Assembly: GCF_002005565.1 (NCBI RefSeq)
Contig: NZ_BDJC01000001.1
Coordinates: forward strand, 124,001 to 188,000
Reading direction: 5' to 3'
Source: Streptomyces sp. JHA26
Lineage (GTDB): Bacteria; Actinomycetota; Actinomycetes; Streptomycetales; Streptomycetaceae
DNA length: 64,000 bases
In this document: one piece after another, positions 15,257 through 23,411 of the stretch
Layout: each line of letters opens with the position of its first letter
How positions within the stretch are numbered: the stretch's first letter is position 1
Notes under the pieces: model-generated
The model's input: the letters and a program-made list of their open reading frames with translations, nothing else
Database searches by the model: none
What the model was told of the DNA's origin: nothing
Program-made: the position numbers and the translations under genes

Positions 15257-16929
15257 GACAGCGCCTCCCGCACCTGCGCCACCGTCAGCCACTTCCGCGG
15301 CGCCAGCACCTTCGCGACCTGCGGGGCGAACGACGGCGACGCCACCACCACGTCCGCCGCCGGGCCGTCGGCGATCACCTCGCCCTCGGCGAGCAGGACC
15401 ACCCGGTCGGCCAGCTCGGCGGCGAGTTCCACGTCGTGCGTGGCCAGCACGATCGCGTGACCGTCGGCCGCCAGGGAGCGCAGGATGCCGGCCAGGCGGG
15501 CCTTCGCCGCGTAGTCCAGGCCGCGCGTCGGCTCGTCCAGGAGGAGGAGGGGAGGACGGGCGGTCAGGACGACGGCCAGCGCGAGGGTCAGGCGCTGGCC
15601 CTCCGAGAGGTCGCGGGGGTGCGTGCCGTCGGCGACGCCGGGGAGCAGCTCCGTCAGCAGGGCGCGGCAGGTGCCGGGCGCCGCGTCCGCGTCCCGGTCG
15701 GCGGCCGCGCACTCGGCGGCGACCGTGTCGGCGTACAGCAGGTCGCGCGGCTCCTGCGGGACCAGGCCGACCCGGCGCACCAGCTCGCGCGGCGCCGTGC
15801 GGTGCGGCACGGCGTCGCCGGCGCGGACCGAACCGGCGGACGGTTCGACGAGGCCGACCAGCGTGGAGAGGAGGGTGGACTTCCCGGCGCCGTTGCGGCC
15901 CATGAGGGCGACCGTCTCGCCGGGGGAGACGGTGAGGCCGACGTCGCGCAGCGCCTGGACGCGGTCGCGCCGGACGGCGAGGGAACGGACCTCGGCGGCG
16001 TACGGGGAGGGGGCGGCGTCCGGGGCCTTCCTGCGGCGGCGCCAGCGGGAGGCGGGTGCGGGACGGGGCGCGGGGAGCGCGGGGGCCGAGGGGGCGCACT
16101 CCGCAGGGCGCCGGTCGGCGAGCCGCTCCCGCAGCGGGGCCGCGCGGCGGCGGGCGTCCCGGATCGTCAGCGGCAGCGGGGACCAGCCCGCCAGCCGGCC
16201 CAGGTCCACCACCGGCGGGTACACCGGGGACACGGCCATCACCTCCGCCGGGGGCCCGATGACCGGTGCCGCGCCCGGGGACGGGAGCAGGACGACCTGG
16301 TCGGCGTACTGGATGACGCGCTCCAGCCGGTGCTCGGCCATCAGGACCGTCGTCCCGAGGTCGTGGACCAGGCGCTGGAGGACCGCCAGGACCTCTTCCG
16401 CGGCGGCCGGGTCCAGGGCGGAGGTCGGCTCGTCCAGGACCAGGACGTCCGGGTGCGGGGTGAGCACCGAGCCGATGGCGACGCGCTGCTGCTGACCGCC
16501 GGAGAGCGTGGCGATGGGACGGGACCGCAGGTCGGACAGGCCCAGCAGGTCGAGGGTCTCCTCGACGCGGCGGCGCATCACGTCCGGGGCGAGGCCCAGG
16601 GACTCCATGCCGTAGGCGAGTTCGTCCTCGACGGTGTCCGTCACGAAGTGGGACAGCGGATCCTGGCCGACCGTGCCGACCACGTCGGCGAGCTCGCGCG
16701 GCTTGTGGGTGCGGGTGTCGCGGCCGGCCACGGTGACCCGGCCGCTCAGGGTGCCGCCGGTGAAGTGCGGCACGAGGCCGCCGACCGCGCCGAGCACGGT
16801 CGACTTGCCGACGCCCGACGGCCCGGCCAGCAGGACGAGTTCGCCCTCGGGGACCTCGAAGTCCACGCCGCGGACGGTGGGTTCCGCCGCGCCGTCGTAC
16901 GTGACCGACACGTCCTCGAAGCGGATCAC
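15253..16929 (-). CDS. ECF transporter ATPase, two ABC domains in one chain
   Basis: This 558-residue protein fuses both ATPases of an ECF energising module. Domain 1 (about residues 1-245) has Walker A GPSGVGKST, signature LSGGQQQR and Walker B VLVLDEPTSALD. Domain 2 (about residues 320-555) has Walker A GRNGAGKST, a signature read as LSEGQRLT and Walker B LLLLDEPTRGLD, then the H-loop ATHD. A disordered Pro/Ala/Arg linker of about 50 residues joins them. The second signature departs slightly from LSGGQ. The GTG start has AAGGAG five bases upstream and overlaps the stop of the T-component gene (GTGA). Confidence 0.9.
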   Translation of the reverse strand: MIRFEDVSVTYDGAAEPTVRGVDFEVPEGELVLLAGPSGVGKSTVLGAVGGLVPHFTGGTLSGRVTVAGRDTRTHKPRELADVVGTVGQDPLSHFVTDTVEDELAYGMESLGLAPDVMRRRVEETLDLLGLSDLRSRPIATLSGGQQQRVAIGSVLTPHPDVLVLDEPTSALDPAAAEEVLAVLQRLVHDLGTTVLMAEHRLERVIQYADQVVLLPSPGAAPVIGPPAEVMAVSPVYPPVVDLGRLAGWSPLPLTIRDARRRAAPLRERLADRRPAECAPSAPALPAPRPAPASRWRRRRKAPDAAPSPYAAEVRSLAVRRDRVQALRDVGLTVSPGETVALMGRNGAGKSTLLSTLVGLVEPSAGSVRAGDAVPHRTAPRELVRRVGLVPQEPRDLLYADTVAAECAAADRDADAAPGTCRALLTELLPGVADGTHPRDLSEGQRLTLALAVVLTARPPLLLLDEPTRGLDYAAKARLAGILRSLAADGHAIVLATHDVELAAELADRVVLLAEGEVIADGPAADVVVASPSFAPQVAKVLAPRKWLTVAQVREALS

Positions 16930-18234
16930 GACGGCTCCTTCACGGCGGTGGGGACGGGGGCGGGGGCGACGAACGCCGGGAGCAGGCCGACGAGCACGGC
17001 CGCCGCCGGCCACAGCGGGAGCGACGGCGCGACCAGCGGGACCACGCCCGGGTGCAGCGCCGCCGGGTCGCGGGCGGCGGCCACGGACAGCGAGGCCGCG
17101 ACGGCCACGCCGGAGGCGGTGACCAGCCAGGCGCGGGCGTCCCAGCGGTCGGGGCGGTAGCGGGTGCGCGGGGTCCGCCGGCCGCCGAGCCACAACCCCC
17201 CGAGCGCGGCGGCCAGTCCGGCGAGGAGGACGGGGACGGCCGTACGTGCCGCCGGCGGCGGTCAGCACGCCGTACGTCCCCGCGCAGACGCCGAGCAGGC
17301 CGCCGAGGGTGAGGGCGGCGGTGGTACGGCGTACGGCGGCGGGCACCCGGGCGGTGCGGCCGTAGCCGCGGGCGTCCATCGCGGCGGCGAGGGCGACGGA
17401 GCGCTCCAGGGCGCCCTCCAGCACCGGCAGCCCGACCTGGAGCAGGCCGCGTACGCCCGTGTCGGGGCGGCCTCGCAGGCGGCGGGCGGCGCGCAGGCGG
17501 TGGACGTCGGCGACGAGGTTCGGGGCGAAGGTGAGGGCGACGACGACGGCCACGCCCATCTCGTACAGGGCGCCCGGGAGGGACTTGAGGAGGCGGGAGG
17601 GGTTGGCCAGGGCGTTCGCGGCACCGACGCAGACGAGGAGGGCGGCCAGCTTCATCGCGTCGTACAGCGCGAAGGCGAGGCCCTCGGCGGTGACGCGGCC
17701 GCCGAGACGGATGCCCTGCGCCCAGTGGGGGAGGGGAACCTCGGGGAGGGTGACGAGGGTGTGGGTGCCGGGGATGGGGGAGCCGAGGATCGTGGTGAAG
17801 GCGAGGCGGATGAGGAGGACGGCGAGGGCGAGTTTGACGAAGGCGCCGTAGGAGCGGGACCAGGGGGCGTGGGGGCGGCGGGCGGTGACGACGTAGGCGG
17901 AGACGGTGACGAGGAGGGCGAGGAGGAGCGGGTTGGTGGTGCGGGTGGCGGCGGTGCCGAGGGCCAGGGCCCAGAGCCACCAGGCGCCGGGGTGGAGCTG
18001 GGCGGAACGGTGGCGGCGGGCGGGCGCCGGTCGTGCGGTGGCGGTGCGCCGGCGGGGGCGGGGGGCGGGGGCGTTCGCCCGCACCGAGGGGGCGTCTTCC
18101 CCGGAGGGGACACCCCCGGCGCCCACCCTCCCCCGCTCTCGGCCTCGCTCGAGCGGGGGGACCCCCGTCGCCCCACGGCTGCCCGCGGGCCGGGCGGGGT
18201 GCTCGGCCGCGTCGGTCGGGTCAGGAGTCGGCAT
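16926..18234 (-). pseudogene. ECF transporter T component (CbiQ-like), frameshifted as sequenced
   Basis: The first part (about residues 1-335 from the ATG at 18234) is a CbiQ-like transmembrane protein with two conserved cytosolic motifs: AARRLRGRPD, the Ala-Arg-Gly type coupling segment, and AAAMDARGYGRTAR. At about 17245 the frame breaks after GTYGVLTAAGGTYG. The remaining 105 residues, including two more membrane helices ending PVPTAVKEPS, are read one base over and stop at 16926, where the stop overlaps the ATPase start. The total length is one base more than a multiple of three, so a single extra base restores the gene. This may be a sequencing error or a real mutation. Confidence 0.75.
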
Positions 18235-18883
18235 TCCTGCGCCGCCTCGACTGCCAGACCGCCGCCGCGGCCAGGGCCGCGACGATGGCCGTGCCGGTGA
18301 CGAGGCCGGTCGACGGGCCGCCGTCGCCGTCCTCGTCCTGCGCGGGCTCCTGCGCGGGGGCCGCGCTCGTCGTCGGGTCCTGCTTCTGCGACACCTGCTC
18401 CCCGCACCCCGTCCGCGGGTAGCCCGCGATGGCGCACAGCAGTGCGTTGGTGTCGTAGCGCAGGGGACCGGCGACCGCGGCCAGGGCGTCGGCCGTCGTC
18501 GCGTCGGAGGCGACGCGGGCGCAGGCCGTACGTCCCGCCGGCGGCGTCTCGCCGGACGGGGCGTCGGCCGCCGTACCGAAGTCCAGGACGAGCGCCACCC
18601 GCTTCTCGCCGTCCCGCGCGGGCGTCTTCGCGCAGATCGTCGCGAAGTCGGCCGTGCCGCGCGGCTGTGCCGCGTCGCCGGAGTCCTCGCTCACCGAGAA
18701 GCGGAAGCCCTGGACGTCGCCGTCGGAGGGACGGGCCATGGAGGGGCCCTGGGTGGCGTACGTCCAGCGTTCGCCGTCGCGGTCCCAGAAGGACCAGTAG
18801 CGGTAGCCGGTGGCCTGCGCCGGGCCCGCGCCCGTGACGATCACGAGCACGGCCGTCAGTAGAAGGGTGAGGCGGCGTATCAC
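18221..18883 (-). CDS. Secreted membrane-anchored protein (SCO2322 family) of the B12 operon
   Basis: The 220-residue product has a signal peptide (RRLTLLLTAVLVIVTGAGPAQA). An extracytoplasmic domain of about 150 residues contains four Cys, and a Pro/Glu/Asp-rich linker leads to a C-terminal membrane helix followed by RRRR. The start of the mature domain (YRYWSFWDRDGERWTYATQGPS, then DGDVQGFRF) has the aromatic and DGD pattern seen in the small beta domain (DUF4430) of transcobalamins; that similarity is by eye. The GTG start overlaps the stop of the upstream alpha-toroid gene, and its stop overlaps the T-component start. A role in binding cobalamin outside the membrane is inference. Confidence 0.75.
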   Translation of the reverse strand: MIRRLTLLLTAVLVIVTGAGPAQATGYRYWSFWDRDGERWTYATQGPSMARPSDGDVQGFRFSVSEDSGDAAQPRGTADFATICAKTPARDGEKRVALVLDFGTAADAPSGETPPAGRTACARVASDATTADALAAVAGPLRYDTNALLCAIAGYPRTGCGEQVSQKQDPTTSAAPAQEPAQDEDGDGGPSTGLVTGTAIVAALAAAAVWQSRRRRNADS

Positions 18884-20139
18884 GGCTGCTGCTTCCGGTT
18901 GCGGCCGCTGAGGACGAAGCCGATGCCGATGCCGAAGACGAGGCAGACGCCGACGAACCACCAGACGCCGAAGGGGGAGTCGTCCTTCTCGTCCTTCTTC
19001 TCGTCCTGCGCCTCGTCCTTCTTCCCGTCCGAGCCGGTGGCGCGGTCCTTGACGCCCTGCGGCGTCGGCCCCGTGGCGTTGAGCCGCTCGACCAGGTCGG
19101 TGCCGCCGAAGGCGCGGGGGTCGGTGCCCGTGGCGTGGGCGGCGAAGATCAGCTGGGCGTAGGCGGCCGGCCCGCTCTGCGCGGCCCAGGTCGCGGCGTT
19201 CTTCTCCAGCCAGGCCAGCGGCTTCGCGGCGCTGCCGGCCCCGCCCTGCGCGGCGAGCGCGACGACGGCGTCGGCGGTGTTGCCGTAGTCGGGCTGGGCC
19301 TCGGCACCGGCGAGGGCGGACGTCAGGTGGCCGTCCTTCGCGACCGCCCGCGCGAGGTGGGCGGCGCCGTTCGCGGCGGCCTGCTCCCGCGTGGGCCGGT
19401 CCCCGCCGGCGCAGCCGGCGTCGCCGCCCGCCGCCTTGCCCGGCTCGGCGACCAGGCCCTTGCCGAGCGCGCCGAGGACGCCGGCGGCGGTCGCGTCGTC
19501 GTTGGCGAGGAGCTTGCCGTCCTTGTCGGGCTGGAAGGCGAAGGCGCCCGCGCCCTTGCTCTCCGAGCAGGGCAGGGCGAAGGTCAGCAGGGCGTCGTAG
19601 GGCGACTTGCCGTCCTTCGTGACGGTCTCCGGCTTCGTGCCGGTGGCGGTGAGGGCGCCGATGACCACGGAGGTGGAGTTGGCGTCGCTGGGGCCGCCGG
19701 GGGTGTAGCCCCAGCCGCCGTCCTTGTTCTGCACGGACTTCAGCCAGCCGAGGGCGTCCTCGACGGCGTCGCCGTGCCCGCCGACGGCCCACAGGGCCTG
19801 GACGGCGGCGGCCGTGCTGTTGGTGTCGACCATGGTCTTGGCGTCGCAGGGCTTGGCGGTGTCGGCCCGGTAGGGCGCGAAGGCGCCGTTGTCGCACTGC
19901 TGCCCGGTGAGCCACCGCACGGCCGTCGCCGACGGGACGACGCCCACGGTGTCCTGGGCGAGCATCGCGAGCGACTGGCGCCACACGCCGTCGTACTGCG
20001 GGTCGGCGGTGCCGTACAGCCCGGCGGGCGTGGACGCGGAGGCGGACGGTGACGGGTCGGCGGCGACCGCGGGCGCGGCGGCGGCGCCCAGCACGGCTAT
20101 GGCGGCGAGAGCCGCGGCGCTGCGACGGCGGACGTTCAT
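18880..20139 (-). CDS. Secreted, anchored prenyltransferase-repeat (transcobalamin-like) protein
   Basis: The 419-residue protein has a signal peptide (RRRSAAALAAIAVLGAAAAPAVAA). An alpha/alpha-toroid of about 300 residues follows, with prenyltransferase-type repeats such as LGWLKSVQNKDGGWGYTPGGPSDANSTS and VRWLTGQQCDNGAFAPY. The tail has a Lys/Asp/Glu-rich linker, a final membrane helix (FGVWWFVGVCLVFGIGIGFVLS) and a basic end. The same toroid fold forms the large domain of animal transcobalamin and intrinsic factor. Placement directly after a cobalamin riboswitch, and with ECF transporter genes, points to extracellular cobalamin capture rather than prenyl transfer. The ATG is about 70 bases below the end of the aptamer region. 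Confidence 0.8.
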   Translation of the reverse strand: MNVRRRSAAALAAIAVLGAAAAPAVAADPSPSASASTPAGLYGTADPQYDGVWRQSLAMLAQDTVGVVPSATAVRWLTGQQCDNGAFAPYRADTAKPCDAKTMVDTNSTAAAVQALWAVGGHGDAVEDALGWLKSVQNKDGGWGYTPGGPSDANSTSVVIGALTATGTKPETVTKDGKSPYDALLTFALPCSESKGAGAFAFQPDKDGKLLANDDATAAGVLGALGKGLVAEPGKAAGGDAGCAGGDRPTREQAAANGAAHLARAVAKDGHLTSALAGAEAQPDYGNTADAVVALAAQGGAGSAAKPLAWLEKNAATWAAQSGPAAYAQLIFAAHATGTDPRAFGGTDLVERLNATGPTPQGVKDRATGSDGKKDEAQDEKKDEKDDSPFGVWWFVGVCLVFGIGIGFVLSGRNRKQQP

Positions 20140-20224
20140 GATCGGCGGGTGCCTTTCCCTGCGCGGGGCCGGACAGCACGGGGCACCCCCGGCGGCTCGG
20201 CCCCGTATGCCTCGACGGTGCCCG

Positions 20225-20385
20225 TGCACGGCGGGCGCCGGGCACGTGAGCCGGTCACGGTTCCGTCCGGGGCGATCCGGCTCACCGCCCGCGGACCTGC
20301 TCGGGGGACGGCTCACGGTTGCGGGTCAGCGCCGGAATTGCACCGGCTTCCCCCCGTACGGGCGTGATACGACGCCGCTACTTTA
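20225..20385 (-). promoter_or_regulatory. Cobalamin riboswitch
   Basis: On the minus strand the leader reads GCCGGTGCAATTCCGGC, then GCTGACCCGCAACCGTGA. This is the strongly conserved core of cobalamin riboswitches, at about 20313-20350. It is followed by GAGCCGGATCGCC, which resembles the B12-box arm. Downstream hairpins, including GTGCCCG/CGGGCAC near 20219-20246 and GGGGCCG/CGGCCCC near 20160-20200, could mask the ribosome site of the 20139 start. Ligand binding should reduce expression of the five-gene operon. The outer boundaries are approximate. Confidence 0.9.
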
Positions 20386-20415
20386 CCCGGCCGTAAGAAG
20401 GGCGGGGCGGGGCGC

Positions 20416-21165
20416 CTAACGGCACTCCCCGGGCGTCCCCGCCTCCGTCAGGTCGATCAGGCGGCACGCCGTGTCGATGTCCGCCTTCACCTCGGCGATG
20501 GAGGCACGGCCCGAGAGCCAGGTGATCAGGGTGGAGTGCCAGGTGTGTTCGACGACGCGGACCGCGGAGAGCTGTTCGGGGGTCGGATCGGCCAGGCCGC
20601 CCATCGCGTCCAGGATGATCGCCGTCGTCTGGCGGGAGACCTGGTCGACCTCCGGGGAGACGCTGCGGTCGGCGAAGGTGAGGGCACGGGCCATCGCCTC
20701 GGCCAGCTGCGGTTCGCGCTGCAGGGCGCGGAAGGCCCGCATCAGGGTCTGGGCCACCCGCTCCGCCGCCGTCTCGCCCGTCGGCGGCTGTCTGCGCAGC
20801 GTCGCGTGCAGGCGCTCCAGCTGGTCCTGCATGGTCGCCACCAGCAGGTGGACCTTGGAGGGGAAGTAGCGGTACAGCGTGCCGAGGGCGACCTGCGAGG
20901 ACTCCGCGACCTCGCGCATCTGCACGGCGTCGAAACCGCCCCGGCCGGCCAGCCGGGCGCTCGCCTGGAGGATGCGGCGGCGACGCGCCTCCTGCCGTTC
21001 CGTCAGGGGCGGGGAGGACGCGGCGCGGTGCACGGGGGCGGCCGTCGTGCCCGCCACCGGGTGGTCCACCTCGGTCACCTTCTTCCCCTTCCTCCCCCCG
21101 CCCGGCCCGGCGGGCGCACCGGCGTGACCGCCGTCGTGGCGTGAATCACCTGATCCACTCGTCAC
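20416..21165 (-). CDS. TetR-family regulator, KstR-like
   Basis: The 249-residue protein has an unusually long disordered N-terminus (about 50 residues, Gly/Ala/Lys rich) and then a TetR DNA-binding domain (RRRRILQASARLAGRGGFDAVQMREVAESSQVALGTLYRYFPSKVHLLVA, about residues 60-110). The recognition helix and the following DRS-VSPEVDQV and W-S-LITWLSGRAS segments closely follow mycobacterial KstR, the regulator of sterol and lipid catabolism. A perfect match to the KstR consensus lies in the promoter region between this gene and the divergent glycosyltransferase operon, so autoregulation is likely. The GTG start is preceded by AGGGG; a later start would only remove disordered residues. Confidence 0.85.
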   Translation of the reverse strand: MTSGSGDSRHDGGHAGAPAGPGGGRKGKKVTEVDHPVAGTTAAPVHRAASSPPLTERQEARRRRILQASARLAGRGGFDAVQMREVAESSQVALGTLYRYFPSKVHLLVATMQDQLERLHATLRRQPPTGETAAERVAQTLMRAFRALQREPQLAEAMARALTFADRSVSPEVDQVSRQTTAIILDAMGGLADPTPEQLSAVRVVEHTWHSTLITWLSGRASIAEVKADIDTACRLIDLTEAGTPGECR

Positions 21166-21211
21166 AGCACCCCTACCTGCCGGTAGATTCGAACCCTCTG
21201 GCGATCAAGTC

Positions 21212-21225
21212 TGAAACTTGTTCTA
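21212..21225. promoter_or_regulatory. KstR-type operator
   Basis: TGAAACTTGTTCTA fits the published KstR motif TnnAACnnGTTnnA at every fixed position. It lies 47 bases upstream of the KstR-like gene start and 55 bases upstream of the glycosyltransferase start, in an AT-rich patch unlike the surroundings. Confidence 0.75.
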
Positions 21226-21279
21226 GATTAACGTCCCGGCATAGTGTCGCGGGACGAAGCAGGGAGAGAGGGGCCCAGA

Positions 21280-22683
21280 GTGACCGCTGAGGCCAGTCAG
21301 GCGGGTCCCCGTCAGGAGCCCGCCGCCGACGGCTTGCGACCGCTCCGCATCGCGCTCCTCACCTACAAGGGGAACCCGTTCTGCGGCGGCCAGGGCGTCT
21401 ACGTCCGCCACCTCTCGCGGGAACTGGCCCGTCTCGGCCACCGGGTCGAGGTCATCGGCGCCCAGCCCTACCCCGTGCTGGACGAGGGCCTGGAGGACCG
21501 GCTCTCCCTCACCGAACTCCCCAGCCTCGACCTGTACCGCCAGCCGGACCCCTTCCGCACTCCGAAGCGCGACGAGTTCCGCGACTGGATCGACGCCCTC
21601 GAGGTCGCCACCATGTGGACCGGCGGCTTCCCCGAACCGCTGACGTTCTCCCTGCGCGCCCGCCGCCACCTGCGCGCCCGCCGCGGCGAGTTCGACGTCG
21701 TCCACGACAACCAGACCCTCGGCTACGGCCTCCTCGGTGACGTCGGCGCACCCCTCGTCACCACGATCCACCACCCCATCACCGTGGACCGGCAACTGGA
21801 GCTGGACGCCGCCGACAGCCGCAAGCGCCGGTACTCGGTGCGCCGCTGGTACGCCTTCACCCGCATGCAGAAGCGCGTCGCGCGCCGCCTGCCCACCGTG
21901 CTCACCGTCTCCGGCACCTCCCGCCAGGAGATCGTCGACCACCTCGGCGTACGGGGCGACCGCATCCACGTCGTCCACATCGGCGCCGACACCGACCTGT
22001 TCTCGCCCGACCCGTCGGTGCCGCAGGTCCCCGGCCGGATCGTGACCACCTCCAGCGCGGACGTGCCGCTCAAGGGCCTGGTCTTCCTCGTCGAGGCACT
22101 GGCGAAGGTCCGCACCGAGCAGCCCGACGCCCACCTCGTCGTCGTCGGCAAGCGCCCCGCCGAGGGACCCGTCGCCCAGGCGATCGAGCGGTACGGCCTC
22201 GACGGCGCCGTCCGGTTCGTCAAGGGCATCTCGGACGCCGAACTCGTCGACCTGGTCCGCTCGGCCCAGGTCGCCTGCGTGCCCTCCCTGTACGAGGGCT
22301 TCTCGCTGCCCGCCGCCGAGGCCATGGCCACCGGCACCGCGCTGCTCGCCACGACCGGCGGGGCCGTCCCGGAGGTCGCCGGACGCGACGGGGAGACCTG
22401 CCTCGCCGTGCCGCCGGGCGACGCCGGCGCGCTGGCCGCCGGACTGAACCGACTGCTCGGCGACCCGGCACTGCGGGCCCGGCTCGGCGCGGCCGGACGC
22501 GCACGCGTGCTGCGGCACTTCACCTGGGCCCGCGCCGCCGAGGGCACGGTCGCCCGCTACCGCGAGGCCGTCGGCCCCTCCTCCCCGAACACCCCGAGCA
22601 CCCCGAGCACCCCGAGGATCGTGACCGCGACCCCGGCCACCAGTGACACCGGCGTCTACCCCGAAAGCAGGGCCACGTGCTGA
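21280..22683 (+). CDS. Glycosyltransferase family 4 protein
   Basis: The 467-residue enzyme has the GT-B fold of family GT4. The N-terminal domain begins RIALLTYKGNPFCGGQGVYVRHLSRELARLGHRV, whose glycine-rich loop binds the sugar nucleotide or acceptor. The C-terminal domain holds VHIGADTDLFSP, then VPSLYEGFSLPAAEAMATGTALLAT with the EGFSLPAAEAMA donor-binding motif. It should act at the cytosolic membrane face using an NDP-sugar; donor and acceptor are unknown. GTG at 21280 is preferred to GTG at 21244 because AGGGAGAGAGG lies just before it. A Ser/Thr/Pro tail of about 35 residues follows the catalytic domain. Its stop overlaps the methyltransferase start by seven bases. Confidence 0.88.
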   Translation: MTAEASQAGPRQEPAADGLRPLRIALLTYKGNPFCGGQGVYVRHLSRELARLGHRVEVIGAQPYPVLDEGLEDRLSLTELPSLDLYRQPDPFRTPKRDEFRDWIDALEVATMWTGGFPEPLTFSLRARRHLRARRGEFDVVHDNQTLGYGLLGDVGAPLVTTIHHPITVDRQLELDAADSRKRRYSVRRWYAFTRMQKRVARRLPTVLTVSGTSRQEIVDHLGVRGDRIHVVHIGADTDLFSPDPSVPQVPGRIVTTSSADVPLKGLVFLVEALAKVRTEQPDAHLVVVGKRPAEGPVAQAIERYGLDGAVRFVKGISDAELVDLVRSAQVACVPSLYEGFSLPAAEAMATGTALLATTGGAVPEVAGRDGETCLAVPPGDAGALAAGLNRLLGDPALRARLGAAGRARVLRHFTWARAAEGTVARYREAVGPSSPNTPSTPSTPRIVTATPATSDTGVYPESRATC

Positions 22684-23411
22684 CCGTCGACTTCTCCCGG
22701 TTCCCGCTCGCCCCCGGCGACCGCGTCCTGGACCTCGGCTGCGGCGCCGGCCGGCACGCGTTCGAGTGCTACCGGCGCGGCGCCCGGGTCGTGGCGCTGG
22801 ACCGGAACGGCGAGGAGATCCGCGAGGTCGCCAAGTGGTTCGCCGCGATGAAGGAGGCCGGTGAGGCGCCGGCCGGTGCCACCGCCACCGCCATGGAGGG
22901 CGACGCGCTGGCCCTGCCCTTCCCGGACGAGTCCTTCGACGTCGTCATCATCTCCGAGGTGATGGAGCACATCCCCGACGACAAGGGCGTCCTCGCCGAG
23001 ATGGCCCGCGTCCTCAAGCCCGGCGGCCGCATCGCCATCACCGTGCCCCGCTACGGCCCCGAGAAGGTCTGCTGGACGCTGTCCGACGCCTACCACGAGG
23101 TCGAGGGCGGCCACATCCGCATCTACCGGGCCGACGAACTCCTCGCGCGCATCCGCGAGGCGGGCCTGAAGCCCTACGGCACCCACCACGCGCACGCGCT
23201 GCACTCGCCGTACTGGTGGCTGAAGTGCGCCTTCGGCGTCGACAACGACAAGGCGCTGCCCGTGCGGGCGTACCACAAGCTGCTGGTCTGGGACATCATG
23301 AAGAAGCCGCTGGCGACCCGCGTCGCCGAGCAGGCCCTCAACCCGCTGATCGGCAAGAGCTTCGTGGCCTACGCGACCAAGCCCCACCTGGCACCGGTGG
23401 ACGCCACGTGA
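22677..23411 (+). CDS. Class I SAM-dependent methyltransferase
   Basis: The 244-residue protein is a Rossmann methyltransferase. Motif I is VLDLGCGAGRHAFE (about residues 18-31), the ribose-binding acid is in VVALDRN, and motif II/III is FDVVIISEVMEHIPDD, then LKPGGRIAITVP. The aromatic patch HALHSPYWWLKCAFG may help bind a lipid or large acceptor. It is the middle gene of a coupled three-gene operon with a GT4 glycosyltransferase and an alpha-toroid protein, so it probably modifies the same glycan or glycolipid product. Both its start and its stop overlap the flanking genes. Confidence 0.88.
   Translation: MLTVDFSRFPLAPGDRVLDLGCGAGRHAFECYRRGARVVALDRNGEEIREVAKWFAAMKEAGEAPAGATATAMEGDALALPFPDESFDVVIISEVMEHIPDDKGVLAEMARVLKPGGRIAITVPRYGPEKVCWTLSDAYHEVEGGHIRIYRADELLARIREAGLKPYGTHHAHALHSPYWWLKCAFGVDNDKALPVRAYHKLLVWDIMKKPLATRVAEQALNPLIGKSFVAYATKPHLAPVDAT

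Noticed and set aside
15253-18234. A 993-residue membrane-protein/ATPase fusion
   Set aside because: The frame arises from a one-base shift in the T component; the ATPase has its own GTG start, ribosome site and coupled stop/start overlap.
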